Assembly (NCBI GenBank): GCA_025964935.1
Contig: JAOPXW010000048.1
Coordinates: 1 to 6,175 of the forward strand
Source: Friedmanniella sp.
Lineage (GTDB): Bacteria > Actinomycetota > Actinomycetes > Propionibacteriales > Propionibacteriaceae
Reading direction: 5' to 3'
DNA: 6,175 nucleotides
Shown here: piece after piece, positions 5,329 through 6,175 of the stretch
Position numbering within the stretch: the stretch's first letter is position 1
Layout: every line of letters starts with the position of its first letter
Translations under genes and position numbers: made by a program
The notes under the pieces: model-generated
The model's database searches: none
The model's input: only the letters and a program-made list of their open reading frames with translations
Told to the model about the DNA's origin: nothing

Positions 5329-6132
5329 TCAGCGGGAGGCGCTGCCCTCGTCCCTGGGCTCCGCGTTCTCCTCCGTGATCTCGTTGATCTCCTCGTACGT
5401 CATCACGTGCCCCGGGACACTTTCACCCGTGCTGGGCACAGGTGACGGGGAGCTGGTGACGACGGGCGTGGTCTCCACCTGGGGTACCACCTCCGGTACA
5501 ACGGGCGCCACGGGCTCGGAGTCCTTCTTGGCGCCGGCGGCAGCCGCCCCGGCGACCGTTGCGGCTGCGGCGGCGATGCCGATGCCCGCGGCGACGGCTT
5601 TGCCTGACACGCCGGCCTTGCCGGAGTCCCCGCGCGACGCGTCCGCGTCATCGGCGTCGGGGGTACCGACCGACCGCTCTCCGGCCACCGACCCGCGCCA
5701 GGCACCCGAGGCGTAACCCTCGGACTCGATGAAGGCCTTGAACCGGTCCAGGTCGCCTTCGGCCTGGTTCTCGATGACGTTGAGCTTGTCGCCGACCTTC
5801 TCGACCAGTCCCTCGGGCTCGTAGTCCAACGACAGCCGGACCGACGTCTGACCGCCACCGACGTCCTCGAAGGTCACCTGTCCCGCGTTGGTCGCGCCTT
5901 CGGTGGCGGCCCAGGCCACCTTGCGGTCGGGCACCTGCTCGAGGATCTTCGCCTCCCAGCGGCGGCGGACGCCCGCAATCTCGGCCACCCACTCCAGGCG
6001 GTTGTCGCTCAGCTGGGTGACGCTGGTGATGCCCCCCATGAACTGGGGGAACTCCTCGAACTGGGTCCACTGGTTGTAGGCAACGCTCACCGGCACATTG
6101 ACCAGGATGGACTTCTCAACCTTGGTGCTCAT
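5329..6132 (-). CDS. SRPBCC (START-like) family protein with Ala/Gly-rich segment and acidic tail
   Basis: A 267-residue protein. Residues 1-145 form an SRPBCC ligand-binding domain of the polyketide cyclase/dehydrase type: KSILVNVPVSVAYNQWTQFEEFPQFM (7-32), LEWVAEIAGVRRRWEAKI (46-63), PDRKVAWAATEGATNAGQVTF (68-88), TSVRLSLDYEPEG (96-108) and a long C-terminal helix (about 109-140). Members bind hydrophobic ligands in a central cavity; no specific ligand or enzymatic role is evident. After it come an acidic linker (158-170), an Ala/Gly hydrophobic stretch (179-200) followed by KK, a Pro/Val/Thr-rich section (206-240) and an acidic end, MTYEEINEITEENAEPRDEG (244-263). The Ala/Gly stretch could be a weak membrane segment or just a flexible linker. 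Two ATGs sit side by side; the second (6132) was chosen because AAGGAG is 6 bases before it and only 3 before the other. It converges with the GT8 gene across a hairpin. Its own promoter lies at or beyond the right edge. Confidence 0.88.
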   Translation of the reverse strand: MSTKVEKSILVNVPVSVAYNQWTQFEEFPQFMGGITSVTQLSDNRLEWVAEIAGVRRRWEAKILEQVPDRKVAWAATEGATNAGQVTFEDVGGGQTSVRLSLDYEPEGLVEKVGDKLNVIENQAEGDLDRFKAFIESEGYASGAWRGSVAGERSVGTPDADDADASRGDSGKAGVSGKAVAAGIGIAAAAATVAGAAAAGAKKDSEPVAPVVPEVVPQVETTPVVTSSPSPVPSTGESVPGHVMTYEEINEITEENAEPRDEGSASR

Positions 6133-6138
6133 CATTGA

Positions 6139-6144
6139 CTCCTT
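6139..6144 (-). promoter_or_regulatory. Ribosome binding site deciding the 6132 start
   Basis: AAGGAG on the minus strand lies 6 bases before ATG 6132 and 3 before the adjacent ATG 6135, favouring the former. The difference is one Met residue. Confidence 0.65.
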
Positions 6145-6175
6145 CGGTGTGAGGAACAACGAGCTTGCGCCCGTC

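Overview
The window is GC-rich throughout. Its genes show strong third-position G/C bias, GTG or ATG starts, AGGAG-type ribosome binding sites and one probable leaderless start. Together with the protein families present, this points to a high-GC actinomycete; the sequence alone does not fix the genus. No rRNA, tRNA, CRISPR array, transposase or integrase was seen, and it reads as ordinary chromosome with a few accessory-looking genes.

Layout. (1) Positions 1-1164, minus strand: the N-terminal 388 codons of a large AAA/STAND ATPase regulator of the LuxR/MalT-like type, running off the left edge before its expected DNA-binding domain. (2) Diverging from it, 1311-1556 plus: a tiny secreted protein with a clear signal peptide and two cysteines. 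(3) 1630-2202 plus: a YdeI/OmpD-associated (OmdA-type) family protein, very probably translated from a leaderless mRNA. (4) 2219-2707 minus, convergent with the previous gene: an unrecognised 162-residue protein ending in a CxxH/CxxC zinc-knuckle-like motif. (5) A 239-bp divergent intergenic region. (6) 2947-4329 and 4396-5265 plus: a probable two-gene operon encoding an aldonolactone-oxidase/alditol-oxidase-like FAD protein and a GT8 (glycogenin/galactinol-synthase-like) glycosyltransferase. (7) A strong GC hairpin between convergent genes at 5291-5319. (8) 5329-6132 minus: an SRPBCC (START-like) protein with an Ala/Gly-rich hydrophobic stretch and a Pro/Val-rich, acidic C-terminal tail.

The most interesting part is the FAD protein plus GT8 pair. 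The FAD protein keeps the family's fold signatures, but by motif alignment it lacks both the histidine that normally carries covalent FAD (Met64 instead) and the glutamate of the catalytic Glu-x-Arg pair (Ile358 instead). Paired with a sugar transferase, it may oxidise or modify an unusual polyol, lactone or glycosylated substrate. That pathway is inference. A second oddity is that short sequences spanning the stop codons of both operon genes are repeated in tandem just downstream of each stop.
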